Shown here piece after piece: positions 44,896 through 53,834 of a DNA stretch of 64,000 bases. Numbering within the stretch: the first letter of the stretch is position 1; every line of letters starts with the position of its first letter. Made by a program: the position numbers and the translations under genes. The stretch is from Aquibacillus koreensis. Its GTDB lineage: Bacteria > Bacillota > Bacilli > Bacillales > Amphibacillaceae. A model generated the notes under the pieces. It saw only the letters and a list, made by a program, of their open reading frames with translations. It searched no databases and was not told the origin of the DNA. Location of the stretch: positions 37,962-101,961 of the forward strand of contig NZ_JAOALK010000032.1 of NCBI RefSeq assembly GCF_025154055.1. Reading direction: 5' to 3'.

Positions 44896-45306
44896 TTATG
44901 AAACGAGTTCATATTCTTCTGTTTCCGTATTTACAACGATACCCTTCACGATCATTGACTTTGGAATTAATGGATGTTTTCTAATTTGATCAACCTTTTT
45001 CCTAATAATAGTATCTGCATGTAGTTGATCACTAACTATTTGTATTTGTGAAATTTCCAACTTATTATCTCCCATGACATATTTATTACTTTTTTCTGTA
45101 ATAACATAAATCTCTTCTATACTTTCATTATAAATTGAAAAAGTAATATCTCTAACCATAGCGCTAAATTGTAAATGGTTATCTACTTCAAAACTGTTTG
45201 ATATTAATAACGCTTCCTCATCCTTATTCGTAACCTTTAAAAACATAGCATTTGTTTCTTCACTAAGATCAGTAATAATTAAAGCCTTTTTTCTACATAC
45301 GCTCAT
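44896..45306 (-). CDS. Carbonic-anhydrase-like protein without zinc ligands, paired with SbtA
   Basis: 136 residues. It aligns with the beta-carbonic anhydrase encoded at 8757-9302 from the first strand (KKALIITD against KRAVIFTC) through EEIYVITE (against DEIFVIAH) to the C-terminus (IRKHPLIPKSMIVKGIVV against IKQHPLLPPNIPVHGLVI). The CxDxR motif is replaced by TDLSEE and HxxC by TEKSN, so it cannot bind zinc in the usual way. It is downstream of an SbtA-type transporter gene and likely translationally coupled. A regulatory or binding role is inferred. The ATG at 45306 is 7 nt after AGGAGG. Confidence 0.75.
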   Translation of the reverse strand: MSVCRKKALIITDLSEETNAMFLKVTNKDEEALLISNSFEVDNHLQFSAMVRDITFSIYNESIEEIYVITEKSNKYVMGDNKLEISQIQIVSDQLHADTIIRKKVDQIRKHPLIPKSMIVKGIVVNTETEEYELVS

Positions 45307-45317
45307 TTCATAACCTC

Positions 45318-46325
45318 CTATTGAATCCATTTAGCAATTTCAAAATAAACAGGGATACCTATAATTAAGTTGAATGGAAAAGTTACGCCTAAAGCTAACC
45401 CTAAGTATATAGATGGATTTGCTTCTGGCACAGATGATTTAAGTGCAGCAGGTGCAGCAATGTAAGATGCACTACCAGCTAAAACCCCCATTAACGCAGC
45501 TCCACCAACTGACAATCCAACAACATTACCAACTAAAACACCTAGAGTTCCATACAAAAGTGGCGTACATAAACCAAACAGTAATAGTTTTACACCATGT
45601 TTTTTCACTTCCGGTAAACGTTGACCTGCAATTAGTCCCATATTGAGTAAGAAAAGGATTAATACACTGTTATATAAATCCATAAATAATGGTTTTACCA
45701 TCGGAACAGCACTCTCTCCTAAAAATAATCCGATAAATAAACTACCTAAAAGGAGTAAAATACTTTTCCCAAAAATACTTTCTCTCAGTATCTCTTTATC
45801 AATTAATTTCATTGATGAAGGTACGATCCCCATTCTTTGGGATGAAACAGTTAATACTTCTTTTTTGTTTTCTATTATATTTAATAAAAGTAAGGAAACT
45901 AAAATAGCTGGACTTTCCATTAGAACAACTAGTGCATTCATATATCCTTCATATGGAGTGCCAACCTCAGCAAGAAAGGAAATTGCCGCTCCATAGGTTA
46001 CAATACTGATCGAACCATACGTGGCTGCAAGTGCAATCGCGTTTTTCGTGTCTAGCTTCATCCACTTCAAGATAAATATTGTAAATAACGGAATAACAAC
46101 GCCTAAGAACAATGCACCCAATATCGGCGCAAATACCTCATCAATCGAGTAGTGGGAAAGCTCAATCCCACCTTTAACTCCAATCGCAATCAATAAGTAA
46201 ATACTTAACCCTTCACTTAATCCACTCGGGAATTTTAAATCCGATTTGAAAATTGCTGCAATAATTCCTAACACAAAAAATAATACTACTGGTGATAATA
46301 AGTTTTGCAAGATAATATCACTCAT
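45318..46325 (-). CDS. SbtA-family sodium-dependent bicarbonate permease
   Basis: 335 residues, about ten membrane segments in two inverted halves. Family blocks include LLIAIGVKGGIELS near 45, ATYGSISIVTYGAAISFL near 115 and GSASYIAAPAALKSSVPEANPS near 290. Cyanobacterial SbtA imports bicarbonate with sodium. Here the usual PII-like SbtB is absent; the next gene is a pseudo-carbonic anhydrase. I set the start at 46325 (GAGGGGGA, 8-nt spacer); the longer frame runs into repeat sequence and is not credible. Confidence 0.85.
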   Translation of the reverse strand: MSDIILQNLLSPVVLFFVLGIIAAIFKSDLKFPSGLSEGLSIYLLIAIGVKGGIELSHYSIDEVFAPILGALFLGVVIPLFTIFILKWMKLDTKNAIALAATYGSISIVTYGAAISFLAEVGTPYEGYMNALVVLMESPAILVSLLLLNIIENKKEVLTVSSQRMGIVPSSMKLIDKEILRESIFGKSILLLLGSLFIGLFLGESAVPMVKPLFMDLYNSVLILFLLNMGLIAGQRLPEVKKHGVKLLLFGLCTPLLYGTLGVLVGNVVGLSVGGAALMGVLAGSASYIAAPAALKSSVPEANPSIYLGLALGVTFPFNLIIGIPVYFEIAKWIQ

Positions 46326-46384
46326 TTTCCATTCCCCCTCATATATTCGTATTTTTATAGATTTGTTGTGTTTAATGTCGGATT

Positions 46385-46785
46385 TGATAGAAAAACCGTC
46401 GTAACTATCTTCTGGATGAGTGCTAGTAGCCGCTTCGGCAGAACACTTCGCTTTCCGAGGAGGAATCACGAAAAATCCCAAGATCCGGCTTTTTCTAAGT
46501 TCAGATTCCTCTTGCGGGCACGGCCTCAGCTAACTCAGTAGCAAAGTGCGCTCCTGAGTGGATCTTCGGCTCGCGCTGTTCCCGCAGGAGTCTCAGTATT
46601 CTGCCTACGCTAAGACATAGCGTTCTTATTGAAGTGAGAATAAACTTACGAAATGCTTAAATTGTTCAATCTATCCCGAAAGAAAACTGTACAAAGCGGA
46701 GTGTTTTTCCGCAGCGGCGTTCTAGCACTCAGCCCATAAATACCGTATGGAAGTTACTGCGCAGTATATAGAAATTCAGTCTTAA
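46385..46785. repeat. Intergenic repeat, family B, copy 4, with terminal inverted repeats
   Basis: The stretch 46326-46909 has no gene. It contains GGAATCACGAAAAATCCC, the block GTGCGCTCCTGAGTGGATCT that is repeated in inverted form at 18090-18115, and CGCAGGAGTCTCAG. The left end AACCGTCGTAACTATCTTC and right end GAAGTTACTGCGCAGTATA are approximate inverted repeats. Confidence 0.78.
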
Positions 46786-46909
46786 TCAACAATCTACGAA
46801 AAACCGACAAAATAAAAACCGACAATTCCAGAATGAACAAAATCATCCTGAAAATTGCCGGTTTATCTTTAACTAGCACAAGTGCTCTTTAAAAATCTCC
46901 CAGTCTTAT

Positions 46910-47278
46910 TTATTTTGCAAATTCACTTTCAATGTCGCTAGCAAGTCTAAAAACCATCATTCGCTCACCTGTGACCGTGCTAATGTCTGAGTGAAAGCTT
47001 TTTGTTTCTTTTCCTGTTAATGTAAAGATAATTTGTTTTAAATCTTCCACACCAGATTCAACCAATTCTGCTCGCATTTTTTTAATAGATAACGTGCCGT
47101 CCTTCGTTTCACAAACAGCATATTCAGCAGGTGTGAGCACGCCTTTTAAGGACACAATGATCATATCTCTTAAAAAATCAGTTTTTACAGATACAGATCC
47201 ACGCCCAAGAAAGTCCTTTTCCCACTGTGTAATAGCTTTACTTATTTCCGCTTCTATAAAACCTTTTGTTTTGTTCAT
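46910..47278 (-). CDS. MpsC-like protein (DUF2294)
   Basis: 122 residues, the full length of the DUF2294 family. Conserved blocks: FLGRGSVSVKTDFLRDMIIV, KGVLTPAEYAV, FTLTGKETKSFHSDISTVTGERM. The family is named after MpsC of the staphylococcal MpsABC system, whose MpsA and MpsB proteins take part in inorganic carbon uptake. No mpsA or mpsB lies in this window. The neighbouring SbtA gene suggests a carbon-supply context, which is inference. The start follows GGAGGG. Confidence 0.8.
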   Translation of the reverse strand: MNKTKGFIEAEISKAITQWEKDFLGRGSVSVKTDFLRDMIIVSLKGVLTPAEYAVCETKDGTLSIKKMRAELVESGVEDLKQIIFTLTGKETKSFHSDISTVTGERMMVFRLASDIESEFAK

Positions 47279-47573
47279 GATGCCCTCCCCCAATGCGTTA
47301 ACGTATAACATCTTTTTTTTACCAACATTGAAATTACATAAAAAAACGGCATATCCTCCACACTATCATAAACATGATTGCAGACAATATACCGATTTAC
47401 CTCATTTTTACATCTAATCTATTGGGGACTTTTTCATATGATCAATAAAACTTATTAATCACATGCTAAAGCTCCATAATTAATTGTGAAGTAAAAATAA
47501 CATCTCTCGAAAAACTATTAAATTCGACCTATTATATAATACTCTTATCTAATTGATAAATCAATAGAAAAAT

Positions 47574-48104
47574 TTACACTTCAACTAGTGCTTTTTCTAG
47601 TAGTAACAGTTGTTTCTTTTTTTCCATACCACCATTGTATCCTACTAACGAACCATTGCTTCCAATAACTCGATGGCATGGAATGACAATCGCTAACGGA
47701 TTCTTATTAATAGCTCCACCAACTGCTCTTATTGCTTTTGGTGCTTGTATACACTGCGCTATATCCTTGTAGGATCTTGTTTCCCCGTATGGAACATCTT
47801 CAAGTAAACATTTCCATACCTTTTGTTGGAAAGTTGTACCGTGTAAATCAAAAGCAACATCAAAAGTTTTTCTGCCTTCATGGAAATACTCGTGAAGTTG
47901 CTGCTTTAATGCAGCTGTTCTTGATGGATTTTCGACAAACGTTGTTGTAAGAAAGTACCTTTTACTCCATGCTTTTAGACTTAACGAAATTCTTGCCATT
48001 CCACCAAAATCAATTCGGCACACACCTTGATGTGACATGATGATGGTCATAGATCCAATAGGAGTTTCTAACTCCTCATAAAATAATTGCGATCGATTTT
48101 CCAT
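47574..48104 (-). CDS. ogt: Methylated-DNA--protein-cysteine methyltransferase (O6-alkylguanine repair)
   Basis: 176 residues. The suicide Cys is at about 143 in IPCHRVIGSNGSLVGY, the family signature, preceded by the winged-helix block FQQKVWKCLLEDVPYGETRSYKDIA. It removes methyl groups from O6-methylguanine and O4-methylthymine in DNA. The start was moved to the ATG at 48104, 7 nt after AAGGTG. Monocistronic. Confidence 0.9.
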   Translation of the reverse strand: MENRSQLFYEELETPIGSMTIIMSHQGVCRIDFGGMARISLSLKAWSKRYFLTTTFVENPSRTAALKQQLHEYFHEGRKTFDVAFDLHGTTFQQKVWKCLLEDVPYGETRSYKDIAQCIQAPKAIRAVGGAINKNPLAIVIPCHRVIGSNGSLVGYNGGMEKKKQLLLLEKALVEV

Positions 48105-48196
48105 CTTTAACACCTTCTTATCCATCTAATCCACTCAGATAATTCTATTGTACAGAATTAATACGAGATTAAGAAGTAGTTTTTATAGATTTCCTA

Positions 48197-49354
48197 CTAA
48201 TGCACTGGTTTTTCTTTATCTTTTTCTGTTTGAAATGCTAATCCCTTTTCCATCTCTTCCAGTACTTGGTGATCACTTTCTTTCACCATTGCATTTTCAA
48301 TTGCTCGAAACCCTAACTCTGAGCCAATTTTACCAATTGCCCACGCTGCCGTCCCTCTAATTACTGGACGAGGATCTTCTTTCATGACACGTATTAAATC
48401 CTCTATTGCTGATTTTTCTTTATAATGAGCCAAGGCAATGATTGCATTTCGTTGAATTGGTTTTTTTCCACGCCATGAACCTGCCATATTGCCAAACTTC
48501 GCTTTAAATTCTCGATTTGATAACGATAAAAGCGGTACTAACCTAGGTTTAACCAACTCTGGATTTGGCTCCATTTCTGGATGAAGGTGAAAGTCTATTC
48601 CTTTATTTTTAGGACAGATCGTTTGACACGTATCGAAACCATATAATTGATTTCCGATTATATCGCGATATTCATCTGGAAGAAAGTCCTTTGTTTGTGT
48701 TAGGAAAGCAATACATTTATTTGCATTTAGCCTTCCACCTTCTACTAAAGCACCCGTTGGACAGTTATCAATGCATTTTGTGCAATCACCACAGCCATCT
48801 GCAACCGGAGAATCTGGAGGAAATGGAATGTTTGTAATCATCTCCCCTAGATATACATATGATCCAAATTCAGGAGTGATAATTGCACAGTTTTTCCCAC
48901 TAAATCCAATACCAGCACGTTCCGCAACAGCTCGATCAGAAAGCTCCCCCGTATCAACCATTGGCTTATATTCAAAACCTTCGACTTTTTCTTGAATAAA
49001 AGCACCTAATTTCTCTAATTTTTCTCTCAACAAATGGTGATAATCTTTTCCCCATGATGCCCGGCAAAACACACCTCTTCGGTCTCCTTTTACACCTCTT
49101 GGAGGACTTTTTATCCTCGATGGATACGCAAGCGCAATTGCTATGATCGACTGTGCCTCTGCCATCAATCGTACTGGTTCTGTACGTTCTTCTATCGTTC
49201 CTTTTTCAAAACCAGATTGAAATCCAGACTCTTGTTGAAGTTTTAATCTGGATTTCAATTCAGAAAATTCATCAGTAGAGGCAAATCCGATTTTATCAAT
49301 TCCGATTTCTTTACTGTAATCAATAATTTCTTGTTTAAGCGTTTCATAAGCCAT
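48197..49354 (-). CDS. queG: Epoxyqueuosine reductase QueG
   Basis: 385 residues. Cobalamin-dependent reductase performing the last step of queuosine synthesis in tRNA. Two [4Fe-4S] cluster motifs are visible: CGDCTKCIDNCPTGAL (~190) and CQTICPKN (~240). C-terminal helical repeats of HEAT type (~285-370, VIRGTAAWAIGKIGSELGFR) likely bind the tRNA. It corresponds to B. subtilis yhbA, part of the yhb cluster seen in this window. The ATG follows AGGAGGGG. Confidence 0.93.
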   Translation of the reverse strand: MAYETLKQEIIDYSKEIGIDKIGFASTDEFSELKSRLKLQQESGFQSGFEKGTIEERTEPVRLMAEAQSIIAIALAYPSRIKSPPRGVKGDRRGVFCRASWGKDYHHLLREKLEKLGAFIQEKVEGFEYKPMVDTGELSDRAVAERAGIGFSGKNCAIITPEFGSYVYLGEMITNIPFPPDSPVADGCGDCTKCIDNCPTGALVEGGRLNANKCIAFLTQTKDFLPDEYRDIIGNQLYGFDTCQTICPKNKGIDFHLHPEMEPNPELVKPRLVPLLSLSNREFKAKFGNMAGSWRGKKPIQRNAIIALAHYKEKSAIEDLIRVMKEDPRPVIRGTAAWAIGKIGSELGFRAIENAMVKESDHQVLEEMEKGLAFQTEKDKEKPVH

Positions 49355-49429
49355 TCCATTCCCCTCCTTTCTAAGGTGTTTTTGTTTAATGCAGTAAATT
49401 TACTTCAATTCCAGTGAAAATCACAATTA

Positions 49430-51136
49430 TTACAGTAAATCCTTCACTTGTGCAGTACGCAATCGATTTAACGTTGCAGCAATTTCATATCGACGTGGTC
49501 TAGCTAAATCACCGGGATGTTGATTAGGAAATGGTGCAAAAGAAGCTAACCCTTTTTGGTCCATTTGTTGTTCAATCATGTCCAGTAATTGATATAATGA
49601 TTGCTGCTTCAAAATATTTTGTTGGTCTAGATATCTAATAATCTCTGCGATCATATTCGTTTGTGAATGGTCGACTAACTGCTCCACATACTGTAAATTG
49701 ACATCGGTTTTCCCCATAATAATCGTGGATAATCCCTTTGCCTGCACCTTTGTTTTTTTCCCTCTTCTTGTTTGTAGACTGTTTTGTGAGAAAGAACGTT
49801 TTGGAAGAGATCCAAAGGATTCATCAGGATGTATGTGTCGTTTACTTGGGTAACTCGATGCTATTTCTTTCGCCTTTTCCGTTACATTGATCGGTTTATA
49901 TTGATCCATCATAATCACTTGATCGGCTACATCAAAATAATCACCTGAACCACCCATTACTAAAATAGTAGATACATCAAGTTGATCTTTCATTTGTTTT
50001 ATCTTATCTATAAAAGGTGTAATTGGTTCCTTTTCCTTGGATACAAGTGCTTGCATTCGCTGATCACGAATCATGAAATTAGTCGCACTCGTATCTTCAT
50101 CTATTAATATCGTGCTTGCACCCGCTTCTAGTGCTTCCACTACATTGGCTGCTTGCGACGTACTTCCACTTGCATTTTCTGTTGAAAAGTTTCTCGTATC
50201 TTGTTTATGTGGAAGATCATTGATGAAAGATGAAATGTTAACGCAAGTAACTTGTCTTCCATCTTCCGCTCTAACCTTCACACTACCCGGGTCCGTAAGT
50301 ACGTATTCCCTTCCGTCCCCTTTCCTATGATGATACACCCCTCGTTCGATTGCATTCAACAGGGTACTTTTACCATGATAGCCTCCCCCAACAATTAACG
50401 TAACACCTTTTTTGATCGCCATACCGGTTAGAGGCTCTGATTGATGCGGGATGTTAAATTCAACTGTATTTTCTTTTGGGCTAACAAAAGGCACCGCATG
50501 ATTTAAGGGCTTGTTACTAACGCCGCTTTGCCTTGGTAGTATAGCGCCATCAGCAACAAATGCGACCCAACCATTTTCTTTCATTTGTCTCCGAATTTCT
50601 TGATGTTGATCTGCTAATTGTACGGCTTGTTCAATCCGTTCATCTTTTATAGAAAAAACAGACTGTGACAAAATACCCGGAATGATATCGATAAACAACT
50701 TTTGCGCTTCCTTGCCGTTAATTCTGCGGCCATTTGCTGGTAAACCTATAGATAAACAGATTGTAACATGGTTAGGATCAATTGTTACTGCCGTTCTTTC
50801 TAGTATTTCTTGACCAGGTGCATCAATGGCAATTAAGCCACTTTTCCCTGAACCTTTACTTACTTTTGTGTTTTCATGAATTGCTTCTGCAACAGATCTT
50901 GCGATAATATCTTCTGCATACACTTTTCGATGATGATTATCTTTCCAATTAGAATACATCTTACGATAGGCATCTGGAATAATAATGCGTATTTTTGATG
51001 GAGCCGCAAATGGATCTCCCTGTACGTAGTCAATCATTATTTCGAATCTATGAAAAGAATACCTACCTTGGATTGATTTATAAGCTTTATAACTCTTTCC
51101 ATCTATGTCATATAATAATTGTTGAAGTTTTTTCAT
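49430..51136 (-). CDS. ABC-class P-loop ATPase of unknown role
   Basis: 568 residues, matching the 'predicted ATPase of the ABC class' family (PF09818 type). Walker A is GGGYHGKST (~252-260), and a Walker-B-like ASTILIDEDTSATNFMIRD lies near 345, so the usual ABC motifs are altered. There are no membrane segments. The biological role is unknown. It starts 8 nt after AAAGGGG, upstream of queG but with 75 bp between, so co-transcription is possible. Confidence 0.82.
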   Translation of the reverse strand: MKKLQQLLYDIDGKSYKAYKSIQGRYSFHRFEIMIDYVQGDPFAAPSKIRIIIPDAYRKMYSNWKDNHHRKVYAEDIIARSVAEAIHENTKVSKGSGKSGLIAIDAPGQEILERTAVTIDPNHVTICLSIGLPANGRRINGKEAQKLFIDIIPGILSQSVFSIKDERIEQAVQLADQHQEIRRQMKENGWVAFVADGAILPRQSGVSNKPLNHAVPFVSPKENTVEFNIPHQSEPLTGMAIKKGVTLIVGGGYHGKSTLLNAIERGVYHHRKGDGREYVLTDPGSVKVRAEDGRQVTCVNISSFINDLPHKQDTRNFSTENASGSTSQAANVVEALEAGASTILIDEDTSATNFMIRDQRMQALVSKEKEPITPFIDKIKQMKDQLDVSTILVMGGSGDYFDVADQVIMMDQYKPINVTEKAKEIASSYPSKRHIHPDESFGSLPKRSFSQNSLQTRRGKKTKVQAKGLSTIIMGKTDVNLQYVEQLVDHSQTNMIAEIIRYLDQQNILKQQSLYQLLDMIEQQMDQKGLASFAPFPNQHPGDLARPRRYEIAATLNRLRTAQVKDLL

Positions 51137-51217
51137 TTTTCTAGCCCCTTTACAAAAAGCTTCATTTCCTAGAATACAGTCTGCTCCACCTTTGTTTCAA
51201 GTAATCAACAAAAATAA

Positions 51218-51257
51218 AACGCAATGCTTCGTTGTCTATTCAACGAAACACTGCGTT
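51218..51257 (-). terminator. Intrinsic terminator of tRNA-Gly
   Basis: A 17-bp stem with a few mismatches (51241-51257 with 51218-51234) has a 6-nt loop and is followed by TTTATTTTTG on the minus strand. Confidence 0.8.
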
Positions 51258-51270
51258 GCTCACATAATTA

Positions 51271-51344
51271 TGGAGCGGGTGAAGGGAATCGAACCCTCGA
51301 CATCAGCTTGGAAGGCTGAGGTTTTACCACTAAACTACACCCGC
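51271..51344 (-). tRNA. tRNA-Gly (anticodon TCC)
   Basis: The complement reads GCGGGTGTAGTTTAGTGGTA at its start, has anticodon loop CTTCCAA, a normal T-arm GGTTCGATTCC, and ends in an encoded CCA. Acceptor, D, anticodon and T stems can all be paired. 74 nt. Confidence 0.95.
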
Positions 51345-51464
51345 ACATGGGAAGTGTTGTTTCTAATTCAGTTTTACGCTCTTTATGTCCCTGCATCTTC
51401 TAGCTTATTCAAGATGAATTATGCTTCGGGACAACTCGTAGCTTATTCGGTAGAAGTATCGCTC

Positions 51465-51794
51465 GTGGCTGAGGTTTTACCACTAAACTACACCCGCATT
51501 ATTAGTCAATATAATCTTCTTATCTCAACACCGATTCAAGGTTATATGCTCGTCACGTTGCATGTTTTCTCGGTGAAGCATACGCTCCTCGCAAGCCTGC
51601 ACATGGTAGCAATTCAAGATGCTAGCGGCTCACTACACCCGCATTATTAGTTAGTATTATTATAAAAATTTAGACACCGATTCATGGTTTTATGCTCGTC
51701 ACGTTGCATGTTTTCTCGGTGAAGCGTACGCTCCTCGCAAGCCTGCATATAGTAGCAAATCAAGATGCTAGCGGCTCACTACACCCGCACATGG
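51465..51794. repeat. Tandem repeats ending in tRNA-Gly fragments
   Basis: Three segments upstream of tRNA-Gly end in pieces of its 5' end. 51469-51498 repeats about 30 nt (GAGGTTTTACCACTAAACTA), and two ~120-bp units (51528-51650 and 51674-51794) are close to 90% alike and both end in CACTACACCCGC. Shared blocks include CTCGTCACGTTGCATGTTTT. The rest of 51345-52138 has no gene. Confidence 0.75.
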
Positions 51795-51971
51795 TAAAAT
51801 GTTGTTTCTAACAAATAATCTGAATCTTCATTACTTTATAATTCTTTTTATTAAAGACTTATTTTTCGAATGAAGTGATGTGTTTTATTATAGCAACCGA
51901 TTAGACGAGATGCAATAGGTGAATTGAATTTTTTGTCGAAAAGTTTAATTGTAAAAAACATGTAATTACTG

Positions 51972-51999
51972 TTGACTTTCTTTCTCAATTCCATATAAT
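51972..51999 (+). promoter_or_regulatory. Sigma-A promoter of mntABCD
   Basis: TTGACT (51972-51977) and TATAAT (51994-51999) are 16 nt apart. A second, weaker candidate is TTCACA (52062-52067) with TATTTT (52084-52089). Confidence 0.7.
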
Positions 52000-52014
52000 T
52001 TGCCTTAGGTAAAC
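51999..52014 (+). promoter_or_regulatory. MntR operator box
   Basis: TTTGCCTTAGGTAAAC is close to the known MntR-binding palindrome of Bacillus and sits at the edge of the -10 and transcription start, so manganese-loaded MntR would block transcription. Confidence 0.7.
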
Positions 52015-52100
52015 TTTTTAACACTAAAGCAATTAAATTAACTTTATGCACACTAGAAAATTTCACAACATAGAGTGAAATTATATTTTTTAAGCAAAAT

Positions 52101-52116
52101 GTTGCGCTAGGGCAAC
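52101..52116 (+). promoter_or_regulatory. Second MntR-like palindrome
   Basis: GTTGCGCTAGGGCAAC is a 16-bp palindrome matching the first box at 11 of 16 positions, located 22 nt before the mntA start, just after a possible second promoter. Confidence 0.45.
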
Positions 52117-52138
52117 TTACTTACAGGAGGGAAAAATA

Positions 52139-53068
52139 ATGAAAAAGTATTTACTGGTTTTATTTAGTGCATTAATTCTTGGGGTTGTTGGATGTTCTTC
52201 CGAAACAGGTAACACGGAAAACAGTGATAAAGAAACAATCCAAGTCATTACGACAATTGCTCAAATAGGAGACATTGCCAAAAATATTGGTGGAAAACAT
52301 GTTGAGGTGGAAAGTCTAATGGGACCTGGTGTAGATCCACACCTATATAATGCTGTTCAAGGAGATATTCAAAAATTAGATCAAGCAGATATTATTTTCT
52401 ACAATGGACTTCATCTGGAAGGTCAGATGGGTGAAATTTTTGAAGAAATGGAAAGTAAAAAACCAACTGTTGCTGTCGCTGAAAAGATTCCAGCCGACAT
52501 GCGACTAGCTGACCCGGCTAGCCCTGATATTTCTGATCCTCACGTGTGGTTTGACATACATCTATGGAAATATGCTGTGGAGGAAGTTAGAGACGGATTA
52601 GTAGAATTGGATCCTGAAAATGAAGACACCTATGTCAAGAATACAGATGCATACCTTGCAGAATTGGATGAATTAAATGCGTATGCAAATACACAATTTG
52701 AACAAATCCCTGAAGAAAGTCGTGTACTTGTTACCGCACACGATGCATTCAACTACTTTGGTGAAGCCTATGGGTTTGAAGTAATGGGGTTACAAGGGTT
52801 AAGTACTGAATCTGATTTTAGCCTTGGTGACATCGATCGGATTATTAACGTGTTAGTAGAACGCAATATTAAAGGCGTATTCGTTGAAAGTAGTGTTAAT
52901 GACAGAGCCATTAACGCAGTTGTAGAAGGCGCCAAAAAAGAAGGTCATGAAGTGTCAATCGGTGGTGAACTATACTCTGATGCAATGGGGGAGGAAGGTA
53001 CAGAAGAAGGCACGTATATCGGGATGTTTAAACATAACGTCGATACAATTGTTAACTCATTAAAATAA
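52139..53068 (+). CDS. mntA: Manganese ABC importer substrate-binding lipoprotein
   Basis: 309 residues, cluster A-I metal-binding protein. The lipobox is VVGC (Cys near 19). Metal ligands typical of the family are visible: His in DPHLYNAV (~71), His in DPHVWFD (~135), and Glu/Asp in the C-terminal lobe (FVESSVNDR, GELYSDAMG). It captures Mn2+ (possibly Zn2+) outside the membrane. The MntR boxes upstream support manganese. It starts 8 nt after AGGAGGG. Confidence 0.9.
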   Translation: MKKYLLVLFSALILGVVGCSSETGNTENSDKETIQVITTIAQIGDIAKNIGGKHVEVESLMGPGVDPHLYNAVQGDIQKLDQADIIFYNGLHLEGQMGEIFEEMESKKPTVAVAEKIPADMRLADPASPDISDPHVWFDIHLWKYAVEEVRDGLVELDPENEDTYVKNTDAYLAELDELNAYANTQFEQIPEESRVLVTAHDAFNYFGEAYGFEVMGLQGLSTESDFSLGDIDRIINVLVERNIKGVFVESSVNDRAINAVVEGAKKEGHEVSIGGELYSDAMGEEGTEEGTYIGMFKHNVDTIVNSLK

Positions 53069-53080
53069 GGTGGGATTTCT

Positions 53081-53833
53081 ATGCATGCATTATCTGTTAA
53101 CAATCTGGCTGTTACGTATGATAAACAGCCAGTTCTAGAAAACGTATCGTTTGCAGTTCCAGAAGGGTCTCTAACTGGTATCATTGGACCAAACGGCGCT
53201 GGAAAGTCTACGCTCATTAAGTCTATCTTACACTTACTTCCTACTCTATCTGGGAACGTGACAGTATTTGACGAACCCTATAAGCAGCAGAAGAAATTAA
53301 TTGGTTATGTGCCACAACGTAGTGAAGTAGACTGGGATTTTCCTACAGATGCTTTAGATGTTGTATTAATGGGACGATACAGCCATATCGGTTGGTTTAA
53401 ACGAGCGAATAGAAAAGAAATCGAGTGGGCAAAGACATGCCTTGATAAAGTAGGAATGGCCGATTATGCTAATCGTCAAATTAGTCAGCTCTCTGGAGGA
53501 CAACAACAGCGTGTTTTTCTTGCTCGTGCTCTTGCACAAGATGCAAAAGTGTATTTTATGGATGAACCTTTTAGCGGTGTTGACGCCGCAACAGAAAAGG
53601 CGATTATTAAATTAATGAAAGAATGGAAACAAGAAGGCAAAACAGTATTAGTGGTTCACCATGACCTGCAAACGGTAGAAGACTACTTTGATCACGTACT
53701 ATTATTAAATAAAACACCAATTGAATATGGTGAAACTCAAAAAGTATTTACACTAGACAACTTGGAGAGAGCTTATGGTGGAAAAATAGCATTCCTACAA
53801 AGAGGCACTGCTGTGACGCAGGAGGTAAAGTAG
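53081..53833 (+). CDS. mntB: Manganese ABC importer ATPase
   Basis: 250 residues. Walker A GPNGAGKST (~37), signature LSGGQQQR and Walker B VYFMDEP with H-loop VVHHD. Typical metal-type ABC ATPase. It follows mntA by 12 nt and ends 1 nt before mntC. Confidence 0.92.
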   Translation: MHALSVNNLAVTYDKQPVLENVSFAVPEGSLTGIIGPNGAGKSTLIKSILHLLPTLSGNVTVFDEPYKQQKKLIGYVPQRSEVDWDFPTDALDVVLMGRYSHIGWFKRANRKEIEWAKTCLDKVGMADYANRQISQLSGGQQQRVFLARALAQDAKVYFMDEPFSGVDAATEKAIIKLMKEWKQEGKTVLVVHHDLQTVEDYFDHVLLLNKTPIEYGETQKVFTLDNLERAYGGKIAFLQRGTAVTQEVK

Positions 53834-53834
53834 C

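Noticed and set aside
46305..46541. 78-residue plus-strand frame with the sequence FPRRNHEKSQDPAFSKFRF
   Set aside because: It is the same repeat read in a similar frame to the one at 17968-18222, so the similarity reflects the repeat, not a protein family.
51192..51650. 152-residue plus-strand frame across tRNA-Gly
   Set aside because: It runs antisense through an intact tRNA gene and its repeat fragments; the apparent internal repeats are tRNA pieces.
51400..51800. CRISPR array
   Set aside because: The repeats upstream of tRNA-Gly are two long units with tRNA fragments, not short regular repeats with unique spacers, and no cas genes are present.
51851..52066. 71-residue minus-strand frame before mntA
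   Set aside because: It overlaps the mnt promoter and MntR box and has no start signal.
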